64,000 nt of DNA from Paenacidovorax caeni (lineage in GTDB: Bacteria; Pseudomonadota; Gammaproteobacteria; Burkholderiales; Burkholderiaceae_C). Shown here one piece after another: positions 18,596 through 27,625 of the stretch (within the stretch, counting starts at the first letter, position 1; the number at the start of each line of letters is the position of its first letter). The notes beneath the pieces are model-generated. The model worked only from the letters and a program-made list of their open reading frames with translations. It had not been told where the DNA came from and made no database searches. Both the position numbers and the translations under genes were made by a program. The DNA is taken from NCBI RefSeq assembly GCF_001298675.1, contig NZ_CYIG01000014.1:1-64000 (forward strand). Reading direction: 5' to 3'.

Positions 18596-19258
18596 ATGAC
18601 AACACGACAACGCGGCGGCACCATCGTCGGCTTCATTTTCGGTTTGATCGTCGGGCTGGGGGTGGCGCTCGCCGTCGTGGTTTACGTGATGAAAGTGCCC
18701 GTGCCTTTCATCACCAAGGGCGGGTTGCGCGGCCCCGAGCAGGACGCCGCCGAGGCCGAGAAGAACCGCAACTGGAACCCCAACCACATGCTGGCGGGCA
18801 AGCCCGCGCCTGCGCGGCCTGCCGAGCCGGCCGCCCCGGCAGCCTCCGAGGCCGTGGCACCCACGCCGTCCAAGGTGGCGGAGCCCAAGCCGGACGCCAA
18901 GGATGCTGCGAAGGACGCCGTGGCGAAGAACGCCAAGGACAAGGACGCGAACAAGCCCGCGGCCTCGGCCGATCCGCTGGGAGATTTCGCCAAGGCCAAG
19001 GCCTCGACGGCCACGGCAGAGCCGTTCGAATACTTTGTGCAGGCTGGCGCGTTCAACACCCAGCAAGATGCCGATGCGCAGCGCGCCAAGCTGGCCATGC
19101 TGGGTTGGGAGGCGCGCGTGAGCGAACGCGAGCAGAATGGTCGCGCCTACTTCCGCGTGCGCGTAGGGCCGTTTGCCAAGCGCGATGACGCCGAGCAGCT
19201 CAAAGACAAGCTCAAGGGCGCGGGTGTCGAATCGACCCTGGTGCGCGTGCAGCGGTGA
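18596..19258 (+). CDS. SPOR-domain inner-membrane protein (FtsN/DedD-like)
   Basis: A 220-residue bitopic protein: a short basic cytoplasmic start (MTTRQRGGTIVGFIFGLIVG), one transmembrane helix (~10-32), a long Ala/Pro/Lys/Asp-rich linker (~65-140) and a C-terminal SPOR domain (~142-219) with YFVQAGAFNTQQDADAQRAK and YFRVRVGPFAKRDDAEQLKD. SPOR domains bind denuded peptidoglycan at the septum, so a division-associated role is likely; which paralogue (FtsN, DedD or another) cannot be decided. It lies 12 bp after argS and is probably co-transcribed. Confidence 0.9.
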   Translation: MTTRQRGGTIVGFIFGLIVGLGVALAVVVYVMKVPVPFITKGGLRGPEQDAAEAEKNRNWNPNHMLAGKPAPARPAEPAAPAASEAVAPTPSKVAEPKPDAKDAAKDAVAKNAKDKDANKPAASADPLGDFAKAKASTATAEPFEYFVQAGAFNTQQDADAQRAKLAMLGWEARVSEREQNGRAYFRVRVGPFAKRDDAEQLKDKLKGAGVESTLVRVQR

Positions 19259-19346
19259 TGCCCGGCCAGGTGCCAGGCACCCGAGAGTGAACTTTTCACG
19301 GGGGCGCTGCTCCCATCGCTATTCCGATCAAGGAGATTGACGAAAC

Positions 19347-19985
19347 ATGAAACGCCGCGAGTTTTCTCTCACCGCCGCCTCGGCCCTGGCCATGGGTGCC
19401 CTTTCCCTGCCCGCCGTGGCACAGCCCCGCGAGGGCAAGGACTACCGCAAGCTGGCCAAGCCTGTGGCCACGGACGCGCCCGCCGGCAAGGTGGAAGTGA
19501 TCGAGTTCTTCTGGTACAGCTGCGGTCACTGCAACGCCTTTGAGCCGACCTTTGCCGCCTGGCTGAAGAACGCACCCAAGGACCTCGTGGTGCATCGCGT
19601 GCCCGTGGCGTTCAACGGCAGCTTCGTGCCGCAGCAAAAGATTTATTACGCCCTTGAAGGCCTGGGCAAGACTGAGGAAATTCATGCCAAGGTGTTCCGC
19701 GCCATCCATGTGGATCGCCTGAAGCTCACCAAGGACGACGAAATCTTTGACTGGATGGGCAAGCAAGGCGTAGACGTGGCCAAGTTCAAGGAGATGTACA
19801 ACTCCTTCACCGTGTCCAACCAGGTGCGCAAGGCCACGCAGATCCAGGACGCCTACGGCGTCGAGGGCGTGCCCTCGATGGGCGTGGCTGGCCGCTACTA
19901 CACCGACGGCACCATGGCCGGCAGCATGCAGAACGTGCTGCAGGTGGTGGACCAGCTGGCGGCCCAGGCGCGCAAGGGCGCCTGA
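19347..19985 (+). CDS. dsbA: Periplasmic thiol:disulfide oxidoreductase DsbA
   Basis: A 212-residue thioredoxin-fold protein that introduces disulfides into exported proteins. The N-terminus MKRREFSLTAASALAMGALS with RRxF and a cleavage region around AVAQ looks like a signal peptide with a twin-arginine character. The active site is CGHC (Cys59 and Cys62) in FFWYSCGHCNAFEP, and the cis-proline loop is EGVPSMGVAG. AAGGAG sits 10 nt before the ATG. It follows the SPOR gene by 88 bp and ends at a strong terminator. Confidence 0.93.
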   Translation: MKRREFSLTAASALAMGALSLPAVAQPREGKDYRKLAKPVATDAPAGKVEVIEFFWYSCGHCNAFEPTFAAWLKNAPKDLVVHRVPVAFNGSFVPQQKIYYALEGLGKTEEIHAKVFRAIHVDRLKLTKDDEIFDWMGKQGVDVAKFKEMYNSFTVSNQVRKATQIQDAYGVEGVPSMGVAGRYYTDGTMAGSMQNVLQVVDQLAAQARKGA

Positions 19986-20027
19986 GGGCGTCCACACGCT
20001 TCGAGCCCTTTTCTCCCCTCTGGACCA

Positions 20028-20060
20028 ACAGCCCGCCCCTGCGGGCTGTTTTTCTTTCTC
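20028..20060 (+). terminator. Rho-independent terminator of dsbA
   Basis: ACAGCCCGC (20028-20036), loop CCCT, GCGGGCTGT (20041-20049), then TTTTCTTTCTC. Perfect 9-bp stem with a T-rich tail. Confidence 0.9.
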
Positions 20061-20165
20061 CCGACCACGGGGTTGTAAGGATGGCAAAGGCTTGCCTTCC
20101 TAGAATGCGCCGCCCATGTTGCACTGCAGCATGGGGCTATCGCTGCCAACAATCCAGGGAGAAAA

Positions 20166-20483
20166 ATGTCCAATCCACTCTATGACAACATCAAGCGCGA
20201 CCCGCGCTACGCGCAGCTCGTGCGCGAGCGGGTGCGGTTTGCGACGACGCTGGCGCTGCTGGTCATCGGCGTCTTCTTCGCTTTCGTGCTGCTTGTGGCC
20301 TTCGTGCCTGGCGTCATTGCCCAGCGTCTGTCCGAGGGCAGCAACCTGACCGTGGGCGTGGCCCTGGGGTTTGCGCAGTTTGTGTTCTTTTGCGCGCTCA
20401 CCTGGGTGTATGTGCGCCGCGCCAACAGCGACTTCGATCCCCGCAACGCACAGATCGTGCAAGACGCCCTGAGGAAGTCGTGA
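20166..20483 (+). CDS. DUF485 membrane protein, partner of actP
   Basis: A 105-residue protein with two hydrophobic helices (about residues 25-50 and 62-83), starting [21 protein letters not shown]. This is the DUF485/YjcH family, almost always encoded directly before the acetate symporter gene. GGGAG precedes the ATG. Its stop TGA overlaps the actP ATG by one base (TGATG), indicating coupled translation. Its role in acetate uptake is unproven; an accessory function for ActP is inferred from neighbourhood. Confidence 0.9.
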   Translation: MSNPLYDNIKRDPRYAQLVRERVRFATTLALLVIGVFFAFVLLVAFVPGVIAQRLSEGSNLTVGVALGFAQFVFFCALTWVYVRRANSDFDPRNAQIVQDALRKS

Positions 20484-22165
20484 TGCGCATGTCCTCCTTC
20501 TCCTCTTCTTCGCGCGCGCTGCTGGCGCTGTCTCTGCTGCTGCCGGCCCTGGCCTGGGCGGGCCCTGACCTGGGCGTGGCCCAGAAGCAGCCGCTCAACT
20601 GGCATGCCATCGGCATGTTCTTCGTCTTCGTGCTGATGACGCTGGGCATCACGTACTGGGCTGCAGGCCGCTCCAAGTCGGCGTCGGACTTCTACACCGC
20701 CGGCGGTGGCATCACCGGCAAGCAAAATGGCCTGGCGATCGCTGGCGACTTCATGTCGGCAGCCACGCTGCTGGGCCTCACGGCCATGATCTACGGCGAC
20801 GGCGTCGATGGCTACATCTACATGGTGGCCTTCTTCGTTGGCTGGCCCATCATCCTGTTCCTGATGGCCGAGCGCCTGCGCAATCTGGGCAAATTCACCT
20901 TTGCCGACATTACCGCCTACCGCCTGCGCCAAGGCCCGGTGCGCACCATGGCCGCCGTCAGTTCCCTGACCGTGGTGTGCTTCTACCTGGTGGCGCAGAT
21001 GGTTGGCGCCGGCCAGCTCATCAAGCTGCTGTTCGGCCTGGACTACAACGTGGCCCTGGTTGTCGTGGGTGCGCTGATGCTGGTGTACGTGATCTTCGGC
21101 GGCATGGTGGCCACCACCTGGGTGCAGATCATCAAGGCCTGCATGCTGCTGGCGGGGGGCACGGCCATCATGCTGCTGGCGTTCTCGCAGTTTGGCTTCA
21201 GCTTCCAGACCCTGACCACCAAGGCCATGGAAGTGCATAAGCTGGGGCAGAACATGCTCTCGCCGGGCAAGCTGCTGGCGGATCCCGTGACCGCCATTTC
21301 CATGGGCCTGGGGCTGATGTTCGGCATCGCTGGGCTGCCGCACATCCTGATGCGCTTCTTCACAGTGACCAATGCGCAGGAGGCGCGCAAGTCGGTGTTC
21401 TACGCCTCGGGCATCATCGCCTTCTTCTTCAACGTCATCGCCATCATGGGCCTGTGCGCCATCGTGCTGGTGGGCACCAACCCCGAGTTCTTCGAGGGCG
21501 GCCAAGTTGGCGGCAAGCTGGTGGGTGGCGGCAACATGGTGGCGCTGCACCTGGCCAAGGCTGCGGGCGGCAACCTGCTGTTGGGCTTCCTCTCGGCGGT
21601 GGCGTTTGCCACCATCCTGGCCGTGGTGGCCGGCCTGGCGCTGGCCGGTGCCTCCGCCATCTCGCACGACCTGTATGCCCGCGTCATCATGAAGGGCCAG
21701 GCCAGCGAGGAGAAGGAGATCCGTGTATCCAAGATCGCGACCCTGTGCCTGGGTGTGGTGGCCGTGCTGCTGGGCATGGCGTTCGAGAAGATGAACGTGG
21801 CCTTCATGGTGGCACTGGCCTTCGGCGTGGCCTCCTGCGCCAACTTCCCGGTGCTGCTCATGTCCATGTACTGGAAGGGCCTGACCACGCGTGGCGCCCT
21901 GGTGGGCGGCTACACCGGGCTGATCAGCTCGGTGCTGTTCGTGCTCTTCTCCAAGTCGGTGTGGGTGGACGTGCTGGGCAATCCTGCGCCGCTGTTCCCC
22001 TACACGCAGCCGGCGCTGTTCGCGATGCCGCTGGCGTTCCTGGCCATCTACGTGTTCTCCAAGCTCGACACCAGTGCCGAGGCACAGGCCGAGCGTGCAG
22101 CGTTTGACGACCAGTACGTGCGCGCGCAGACGGGTGTGGGCGCTGCCAGCGCCGCCGCGCACTGA
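20483..22165 (+). CDS. actP: Cation/acetate symporter
   Basis: A 560-residue sodium:solute symporter (SSS) family protein. A signal-like N-terminus ([19 protein letters not shown]) precedes about 13 helices, as in E. coli ActP. Typical segments are [40 protein letters not shown] and [20 protein letters not shown]. It imports acetate and other short carboxylates. The start at 20483 overlaps the DUF485 stop; an upstream ATG at 20390 is inside that gene. With lldP and dctA it is the third organic-acid uptake system in this window. No acs gene is adjacent. Confidence 0.93.
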   Translation: MRMSSFSSSSRALLALSLLLPALAWAGPDLGVAQKQPLNWHAIGMFFVFVLMTLGITYWAAGRSKSASDFYTAGGGITGKQNGLAIAGDFMSAATLLGLTAMIYGDGVDGYIYMVAFFVGWPIILFLMAERLRNLGKFTFADITAYRLRQGPVRTMAAVSSLTVVCFYLVAQMVGAGQLIKLLFGLDYNVALVVVGALMLVYVIFGGMVATTWVQIIKACMLLAGGTAIMLLAFSQFGFSFQTLTTKAMEVHKLGQNMLSPGKLLADPVTAISMGLGLMFGIAGLPHILMRFFTVTNAQEARKSVFYASGIIAFFFNVIAIMGLCAIVLVGTNPEFFEGGQVGGKLVGGGNMVALHLAKAAGGNLLLGFLSAVAFATILAVVAGLALAGASAISHDLYARVIMKGQASEEKEIRVSKIATLCLGVVAVLLGMAFEKMNVAFMVALAFGVASCANFPVLLMSMYWKGLTTRGALVGGYTGLISSVLFVLFSKSVWVDVLGNPAPLFPYTQPALFAMPLAFLAIYVFSKLDTSAEAQAERAAFDDQYVRAQTGVGAASAAAH

Positions 22166-22253
22166 GTGCGCAACGCTGCCGGGCTGTGCAGGCACGGCAG
22201 CCACGCCGGGAGGCGGTGGTCTGGCTACAATCAACGCAAGATTCGTGCCCCTC

Positions 22254-22886
22254 ATGATTAAACGCCTCCTCCCCTTCCTCCTGGCTTCGGCCCTGATCGC
22301 CTTGGGTGGCGGCGCGCATGCCGAGCGCGCCGACCGCAGCAAGCCCATGAACATCGAAGCCGATGCGCTGCACCACGACGAGCTGCGGCAGACCAGCGTG
22401 TTTACCGGCCGCGTGGTCATGACCAAGGGGTCCATCGTGCTGCGCGGCGAGCGCCTTGAGGTGCGCCAGGATCCGCAGGGCTACCAGTCGGGCACCGTGG
22501 CTGCTGCGCCCGGGCAGCGCGCCTTTTTTCGTCAAAGGCGCGATGCCGCACCAGGCCAGCCTGAGGAGTTTGTCGAGGGCGAGGGCGAAACCATCGAATA
22601 CGACGGCCGCGCCGATACGGTGAAATTCATCCGCCGTGCCGAGCTGCGCCGCTACCGCGGTGCGGTGCTGGACGACGAGATCACCGGCGCCGTCATCGTC
22701 TACAACAACCTCACTGACCAGTTCTCCGTGGATGGACAGAAGAGCGCCACCAGCGCCGAGGGCGGCAAGGGCAAGGATGGCCGTGTGCGCGCCATGCTGG
22801 CGCCCAAGGAGACCTCCAGCCCCGGACCGGCGCCGGGCACGGTGCCTGCGCTGCGCCCCAGCACGGCGATTGATGGAGGCCAGTGA
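22254..22886 (+). CDS. lptA: Lipopolysaccharide transport periplasmic protein LptA
   Basis: A 210-residue exported protein. The signal peptide is MIKRLLPFLLASALIALGGG...AHA, followed by an OstA/LptA beta-jellyroll (SKPMNIEADALHHDELRQTS, VFTGRVVMTKGSIVLRGERL). The protein forms the periplasmic bridge for LPS from LptC to LptD. The last ~40 residues are a low-complexity extension (GKGKDGRVRAMLAPKETSSP). A -10-like TACAAT at 22226-22231 lies 22 bp upstream. It abuts lptB (GTG immediately after its TGA). Upstream is actP, not lptC, which normally precedes lptA. Confidence 0.92.
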   Translation: MIKRLLPFLLASALIALGGGAHAERADRSKPMNIEADALHHDELRQTSVFTGRVVMTKGSIVLRGERLEVRQDPQGYQSGTVAAAPGQRAFFRQRRDAAPGQPEEFVEGEGETIEYDGRADTVKFIRRAELRRYRGAVLDDEITGAVIVYNNLTDQFSVDGQKSATSAEGGKGKDGRVRAMLAPKETSSPGPAPGTVPALRPSTAIDGGQ

Positions 22887-23654
22887 GTGAGTACCGCTGA
22901 CAACGGCTGCGACGGCAGCTGCCTCGAAGTACTGCACTTGGCCAAGTCCTACGGCAGCCGCAAGGTCGTCAAGGACGTGTCGCTATCGGTGCGCAAGGGG
23001 GAGGTCGTCGGCCTGCTCGGGCCCAACGGCGCGGGCAAGACCACCTCGTTCTACATGATCGTTGGCCTGGTGCGCAGTGACGGCGGCGATATTCGCATCG
23101 ACGGCCAATCGGTGGCCAACATGCCGATCCACCGGCGCTCGCGTCTGGGGCTGTCGTACCTGCCGCAAGAAGCGTCGATCTTCCGCAAGCTCAGCGTGCA
23201 GGACAACGTGCGCGCCGTGCTGGAACTGCAGACCGACGAGCGTGGCCAGCCCCTGCCACGGGCCGTGATCGAGGAGCGCCTCACGGCCCTGCTGGAGGAG
23301 CTGCGCGTGCAGCACCTGCGCGAATCGCCTGCGCTGGCACTGTCGGGCGGCGAGCGCCGCCGCGTGGAAATCGCCCGCGCCCTGGCCACGCAGCCGCGCT
23401 TCATCCTGTTGGACGAGCCGTTCGCCGGCATCGACCCCATCGCCGTGATCGAGATCCAGCGCATCATCGGCTTCCTGAAGGAGCGTGGTATCGGTGTGCT
23501 GATCACCGACCACAACGTGCGCGAGACGCTGGGCATCTGCGACCACGCCTTCATCATCAGCGACGGCGAGGTGCTGGCCCGGGGCACCCCCTCGGAAATC
23601 GTGGACAACGCCGAAGTGCGCCGGGTGTACCTGGGCGAACACTTCCGCATGTAG
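22887..23654 (+). CDS. lptB: LPS export ABC transporter ATPase LptB
   Basis: A 255-residue ABC ATPase powering LPS extraction with LptFG. Walker [16 protein letters not shown]-loop [13 protein letters not shown], signature [15 protein letters not shown], Walker [14 protein letters not shown] and H-loop [10 protein letters not shown] are all intact. Translation starts at GTG directly after the lptA stop (TGA-GTG), and rpoN begins directly after the lptB stop (TAG-ATG), so all three are translated from one message. Slightly longer than E. coli LptB (241) because of an N-terminal [10 protein letters not shown] extension. Confidence 0.96.
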   Translation: MSTADNGCDGSCLEVLHLAKSYGSRKVVKDVSLSVRKGEVVGLLGPNGAGKTTSFYMIVGLVRSDGGDIRIDGQSVANMPIHRRSRLGLSYLPQEASIFRKLSVQDNVRAVLELQTDERGQPLPRAVIEERLTALLEELRVQHLRESPALALSGGERRRVEIARALATQPRFILLDEPFAGIDPIAVIEIQRIIGFLKERGIGVLITDHNVRETLGICDHAFIISDGEVLARGTPSEIVDNAEVRRVYLGEHFRM

Positions 23655-25187
23655 ATGCAGCCCAGCCTGTCGCTGCGCGTCTCGCAGCATCTCGCCCTCA
23701 CGCCACAGCTGCAGCAGTCGATTCGCCTGCTGCAGCTGTCCACCCTGGAAATGGCCCAGGAAGTCGAACAGATGCTGGGCGACAACCCGTTCCTGGAGCG
23801 CGAGGACGACGATGGTCCACTGCCCGAGGCACCGCCAGAGCCACCGCGGGCCAGCACTGCCGCCAACGAGGCGGATGATGCTCCTGTTTCAGGAGCTGCT
23901 GACGCTCTCCCAGTAAGCGCTGAAGGCCAAAATGACGACTACGTTCCCAGCGATTGGGAAGGTGATGGCGCCGTTGACGCCGCGCACAGCGATGGCGAGT
24001 GGGGGGGCGAGTCGGCGCCGCGCACGCGCAGCCAGGACGACGACGGGCCCGACGTATTCGAGCGCGCCCGCGGCCACGAATCGCTCACCGCGCACCTGCA
24101 CCGCCAGGCCCTGGGCCTGCGCCTGCAGGAGGCGGACCGCGCAGCGCTGTACTTCCTGATCGAGTCGCTCAATGACGATGGCTACCTCGAAGACACACTG
24201 GAGGACTTGGCCGAGAGCCTGGCGGGCAGCGAGGATCTGGAGCAGCGCGAGGAACTGCTGCACCACTTCACCGTGGCGCTGCGCCTGCTGCAGAGCCTGG
24301 AGCCCACCGGCGTGGGCGCGCGCGACCTGACCGAATGCCTGGTGCTGCAGCTGCGCGCGCGGCAGGACGCCAAAGAGGCTGACCCGGCGGTGCTGCAGAC
24401 CGCGCTGGCCCTGTGTGCCCAGCCGCTGGAGCTCCTGGCCCGGCGCGATGTGCGCCGTCTGGCCCAGGCCAGCGGTGCGGGCGAGGAGGGCACGCGCGCC
24501 GCCATGGCGCTGATCGCGCGCCTGGAGCCGCGCCCGGGCCGGCGCTTTGCCGACGTGCAGCGCAACGTGGTCGTGCCTGACGTGATCGTGAAGAAGGCGG
24601 GCCATGGTTTCAGTGTGCAGCTCAACCCCGACGTGATGCCGCGCCTGCGCGTGCACGAGGTCTACGCCAGTGCCTTGCGTGGGCAACGTGGCCAGGACGG
24701 CCACCAGGCGCTGCAGGCGCGCCTGCAGGAAGCGCGCTGGTTCATCAAAAACATCCAGCAGCGCTTTGACACCATCCTGCGCGTATCGCAGGCCATTGTG
24801 GAGCGGCAGAAAAACTTCTTCGTGCATGGCGAAATCGCCATGCGCCCGCTGGTGCTGCGCGAGATTGCCGACGAGCTGGGCCTGCATGAGTCGACCATCT
24901 CGCGTGTGACCACGGCCAAGTACATGGCCACGCCGCAAGGCACCTATGAGCTGAAGTACTTCTTCGGCTCGGGCCTGGGCACCGACACCGGCGGCAACGC
25001 CTCCAGCACGGCGGTGCGCGCGCTCATCAAGCAGTTCGTGGCCGCCGAGAACCCTGCCAAACCGCTGTCGGACAGCCAGATCGCCGAGATGCTCAAGGAG
25101 CAGGGCATCGAGTGCGCGCGCCGCACGGTGGCCAAATACCGCGAGGCGCTGAAGATCGCGCCCGCCAACCTGCGCAAGACCCTCTGA
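23655..25187 (+). CDS. rpoN: RNA polymerase sigma-54 factor
   Basis: A 510-residue sigma-54. Region I is the Gln/Leu-rich start (PSLSLRVSQHLALTPQLQQS, IRLLQLSTLEMAQEVEQ), region II is an acidic linker (~45-145), the core-binding region follows, then the HTH (REIADELGLHESTISRVTTAK) and the RpoN box ARRTVAKYRE near the C-terminus. All DNA-contacting motifs are intact. The linker contains an in-frame copy of the window-wide short repeat (23885-23935, residues ~77-94), which the flexible region evidently tolerates. It is in a contiguous unit lptA-lptB-rpoN; a thioesterase gene follows 2 bp after the stop in place of the common hpf. Confidence 0.97.
   Translation: MQPSLSLRVSQHLALTPQLQQSIRLLQLSTLEMAQEVEQMLGDNPFLEREDDDGPLPEAPPEPPRASTAANEADDAPVSGAADALPVSAEGQNDDYVPSDWEGDGAVDAAHSDGEWGGESAPRTRSQDDDGPDVFERARGHESLTAHLHRQALGLRLQEADRAALYFLIESLNDDGYLEDTLEDLAESLAGSEDLEQREELLHHFTVALRLLQSLEPTGVGARDLTECLVLQLRARQDAKEADPAVLQTALALCAQPLELLARRDVRRLAQASGAGEEGTRAAMALIARLEPRPGRRFADVQRNVVVPDVIVKKAGHGFSVQLNPDVMPRLRVHEVYASALRGQRGQDGHQALQARLQEARWFIKNIQQRFDTILRVSQAIVERQKNFFVHGEIAMRPLVLREIADELGLHESTISRVTTAKYMATPQGTYELKYFFGSGLGTDTGGNASSTAVRALIKQFVAAENPAKPLSDSQIAEMLKEQGIECARRTVAKYREALKIAPANLRKTL
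23885..23935 (+). repeat. Short repeat copy inside rpoN (in-frame)
   Basis: TTTCAGGAGCTGCTGACGCT then CTCCCAGTAAGCGCTGAAGG then CCAAAATGAC matches the repeat pattern in the coding direction. It is read in frame A|GCT|GCT|GAC|GCT and encodes about VSGAADALPVSAEGQND in the variable acidic linker between region I and the core-binding domain. Confidence 0.65.
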
Positions 25188-25189
25188 AC

Positions 25190-25618
25190 ATGGCCCGCAT
25201 CGTCTGTGACCTTCCGCCGCGCTTTGGCTTTGCCACCGAAGTGCAGGTCTATATCAACCACGTCAACCAGGGCGGCCATCTGGACAACGCACTGCTGCTC
25301 ACGCTGGTGTCCGAGGCGCGCGTGCGCTTCTTCCGTGCGCTCGGGCATTCCGAGGCCAACGTGGGCGGCTTGCCCATCGTCGTGGGCGACATGCAGGCGC
25401 AGTACCGTTCCGAGGCCTACCACGGCGAAACCCTGCGCGTGGAGATGATGCCCATGGACCTGAGCCGCTGCGCCTTCGACCTGGTGTGGCGCATCACCGA
25501 GGTGGCCCAGGGCCGCGAGGTGGCGCGCGGTAAGAGCGGCATTGTCTTCGTCAATGGCGCCACGCGCCGCGCTGCCACCATGCCCGAGGCGGTACGCGCC
25601 CAGCTGCAGGCGCTGTAG
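25190..25618 (+). CDS. Thioesterase-superfamily protein (hotdog fold)
   Basis: A 142-residue protein starting MARIVCDLPPRFGFATEVQV. The hotdog pattern is visible: VYINHVNQGGHLDNALLLTL, EARVRFFRALG, and the beta-strand series YRSEAYHGETLRVEMMP and GREVARGKSGIVFVN. The 4HBT/YbgC catalytic Asp position appears occupied by Asn in INHVNQGGHLDN, so either another residue is catalytic or the subgroup differs. It follows rpoN after 2 bp (TGAAC-ATG), suggesting co-transcription. Substrate unknown, probably an acyl-CoA. Confidence 0.8.
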   Translation: MARIVCDLPPRFGFATEVQVYINHVNQGGHLDNALLLTLVSEARVRFFRALGHSEANVGGLPIVVGDMQAQYRSEAYHGETLRVEMMPMDLSRCAFDLVWRITEVAQGREVARGKSGIVFVNGATRRAATMPEAVRAQLQAL

Positions 25619-25631
25619 CGCGCCGATGGCC

Positions 25632-25694
25632 GAAAATTTATAAGAAATCCGGCCCCAGCGCTTGACTGTCAAGCGCTGGCAGCTATCAGTTCAG
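25632..25694 (-). repeat. Short palindromic repeat, copy 6, supplying the stop of the MCP pseudogene
   Basis: On the minus strand: CTCCTGAACTGATAGCTGCC, AGCGCTTG-ACAGT-CAAGCGCT, GGGGCCGGATTTCTTAT. The perfect 8-bp stem AGCGCTTG/CAAGCGCT is followed by a T/A-rich tail. Its TGATAG supplies the final stop codon of the chemoreceptor reading frame. Lying between convergent genes, it may also terminate transcription from both sides. Confidence 0.75.
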
Positions 25695-27507
25695 GAGTCT
25701 TTGCGTCCCGGTGGGTGGCAGCTTGAAGCCTGCCACCACCTCGGCCAGGTCGTGCGCCTGCTGCTGCAGCGCATGCGCCGCCGCAGCGGCCTGCTCGACC
25801 AGCGCGGCGTTTTGCTGCGTGGCCTGGTCCATCTGCGATACGGCGCCGCCGACCTCGGCGATGCCCGTGCTCTGCTCCTGGCTGGCGTTGCTGATTTCGT
25901 TGACGATGGACGTCACGCGGCGGATGCTCTGCTCCACCATGCTCCATGGTGGCGCCAGCGTCCTTTACCAGGCGGCTGCCGGCGTCAACCTGGGTCACCG
26001 AGTCGTCGATCAGCCCCTTGATCTCCTTGGCCGCCGACGCGGCGCGCTGCGCCAGCGAGCGCACCTCGCCCGCCACCACGGCAAAGCCCCGGCCCTGTTC
26101 GCCGGCGCGCGCGGCTTCCACAGCAGCGTTCAGCGCCAGGATGTTGGTTTGGAAGGCAATGCCGTCGATCACCTGGATGATGTCCACGATCTTGCGTGAG
26201 GCCGCGTCAATGCCGCCCATGGTCTGCACCACCTGCTCCATCACACGGCCGCCCTGGCCAGCCACTTGCGAGGCGCTGGCTGCCAGCTCGTTGGCCTGGC
26301 GCGCGTTCGCGGCGTTTTGTTGCACCGTGGCGGTGAGTTGCTCCATGGCCGAAGCGGTTTCCTCCAGCGAGCTGGCCTGCTGCTCGGTGCGCGACGAGAG
26401 GTCGTTGTTGCCCGAGGCGATCTCGGAGGTTGCCAAGCGCACCGATTCCGATGCGTCGCGGATGCGCTGCAGCACCGAGGCGATCTTGTCGGTGAAGGCG
26501 TTGAACGACTGGCCGATCTGTGCCAGCTCGTCGTGCCCTTCGGCGTTCATGCGGCGCGTCAGGTCGCCTTCGCCCGAGGCGATGTCCTGCAGCGCATCGC
26601 GCACGGCCACCAGGCGGCCCAGCATGCGCCGCACCACCGCTGCCATCACCAGGGCGGCGGCGATCACGCACAGCACGGTGCTGGTCATGGCCACCTGGCC
26701 CAGGCGATCCAGGGCCGACAGCGCGTCAGACCGTTCGGCGGCCACGGCCAGAATCCAGGGGGTACCGGGCACCTTGGCGGCGTAGAGCAGGTGGTCTTGG
26801 CCCGCCAGGCGCACCAAGGCGTGGCCTGCGGTGCCGGCCAGCCCCGTGAGCAGGCCAGCATCCAGCGCCGGATCCAGCTCTTTCACGGGCTTGAGCAGCA
26901 GCGCCGGGTTGGCGTGCGCGAGGATGTTGGATTGGCCGTCCACCAGGAAAGCGAAGCTCTTGCCCGTGGGGTGGATGCTTTTGACCTTGCTCACCACCGT
27001 GTCCAGGTGCACGTCGGAGCCCACCACGGCCACGGTTTTACCGCCTGACAGCACCGGCTCTACGAAGCTGATGGTGAGCTTGCCGGTGCTGGCATCAACG
27101 TAGGCCGGCGTGAGCGTGGCCTTGCCCTCCTGTTCGGCCTGCTTGTACCAGGGGCGCACCGTACCGTCATAGCCCTCGGGCATGGGGTGCGCGAACACGT
27201 TGCGCTTGTCGGCATGGACGAAATAGGCGTCGTCAAAGCCTCAGGCCTGCTTGGCCGCGAGCAGGGCCGGAATCGGGTCGGGCAGCGCGATGGCCGCCTT
27301 GAGCGAGCCGGTGACGCGCTGGTTGTCCTTGACCCACTGCGCCAGGTCGGCCGCGTGCAACTGCGTGACCCCGCCGATGCGCTCGTCCAGTGCCTGCAGC
27401 ATGTTGGTGCGGACGACCAGGAAAGCGACCAGCGACAAAACGATCAGGGACAGGGTGGCAATCGCGACGCTGACACCAGTCAGGCGGGCGCGCAAGGTTT
27501 GGAACAT
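25686..27507 (-). pseudogene. Broken methyl-accepting chemotaxis protein (nonsense plus frameshift)
   Basis: Three pieces form one chemoreceptor: MFQTLRARLTGVSVAIATLS with a first helix (27507-27244), a dCache-like periplasmic region ([40 protein letters not shown]), HAMP, and a signalling hairpin with [20 protein letters not shown]. Two lesions are seen. At 27241-27243 an in-frame TGA stands where a Gly (GGA) is expected (LLAAKQA-stop-GFDDAY). Near 25942 the frame shifts by one: the upstream frame reads [11 protein letters not shown], whereas the MCP continuation [15 protein letters not shown] is in another frame. The shift lies within a perfect quasi-palindrome, CCACCATG-CTC-CATGGTGG (25934-25952). 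Restored length is about 607 residues. Two independent lesions favour a true pseudogene over a sequencing error. Confidence 0.85.
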
Positions 27508-27625
27508 GGTGGCTTCTCCTCTAACTGCAACATTGTGTGCGACCTCGCGTGACCTTGCCACCACGGTGTTTTTGGCGCAACACGGGCAAACCAGTGGTTG
27601 CCAAAGCGTATGCTCCACCTGTTTT

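Noticed and set aside
17051-19066. 671-codon frame opposite argS
   Set aside because: Antisense shadow of an essential gene.
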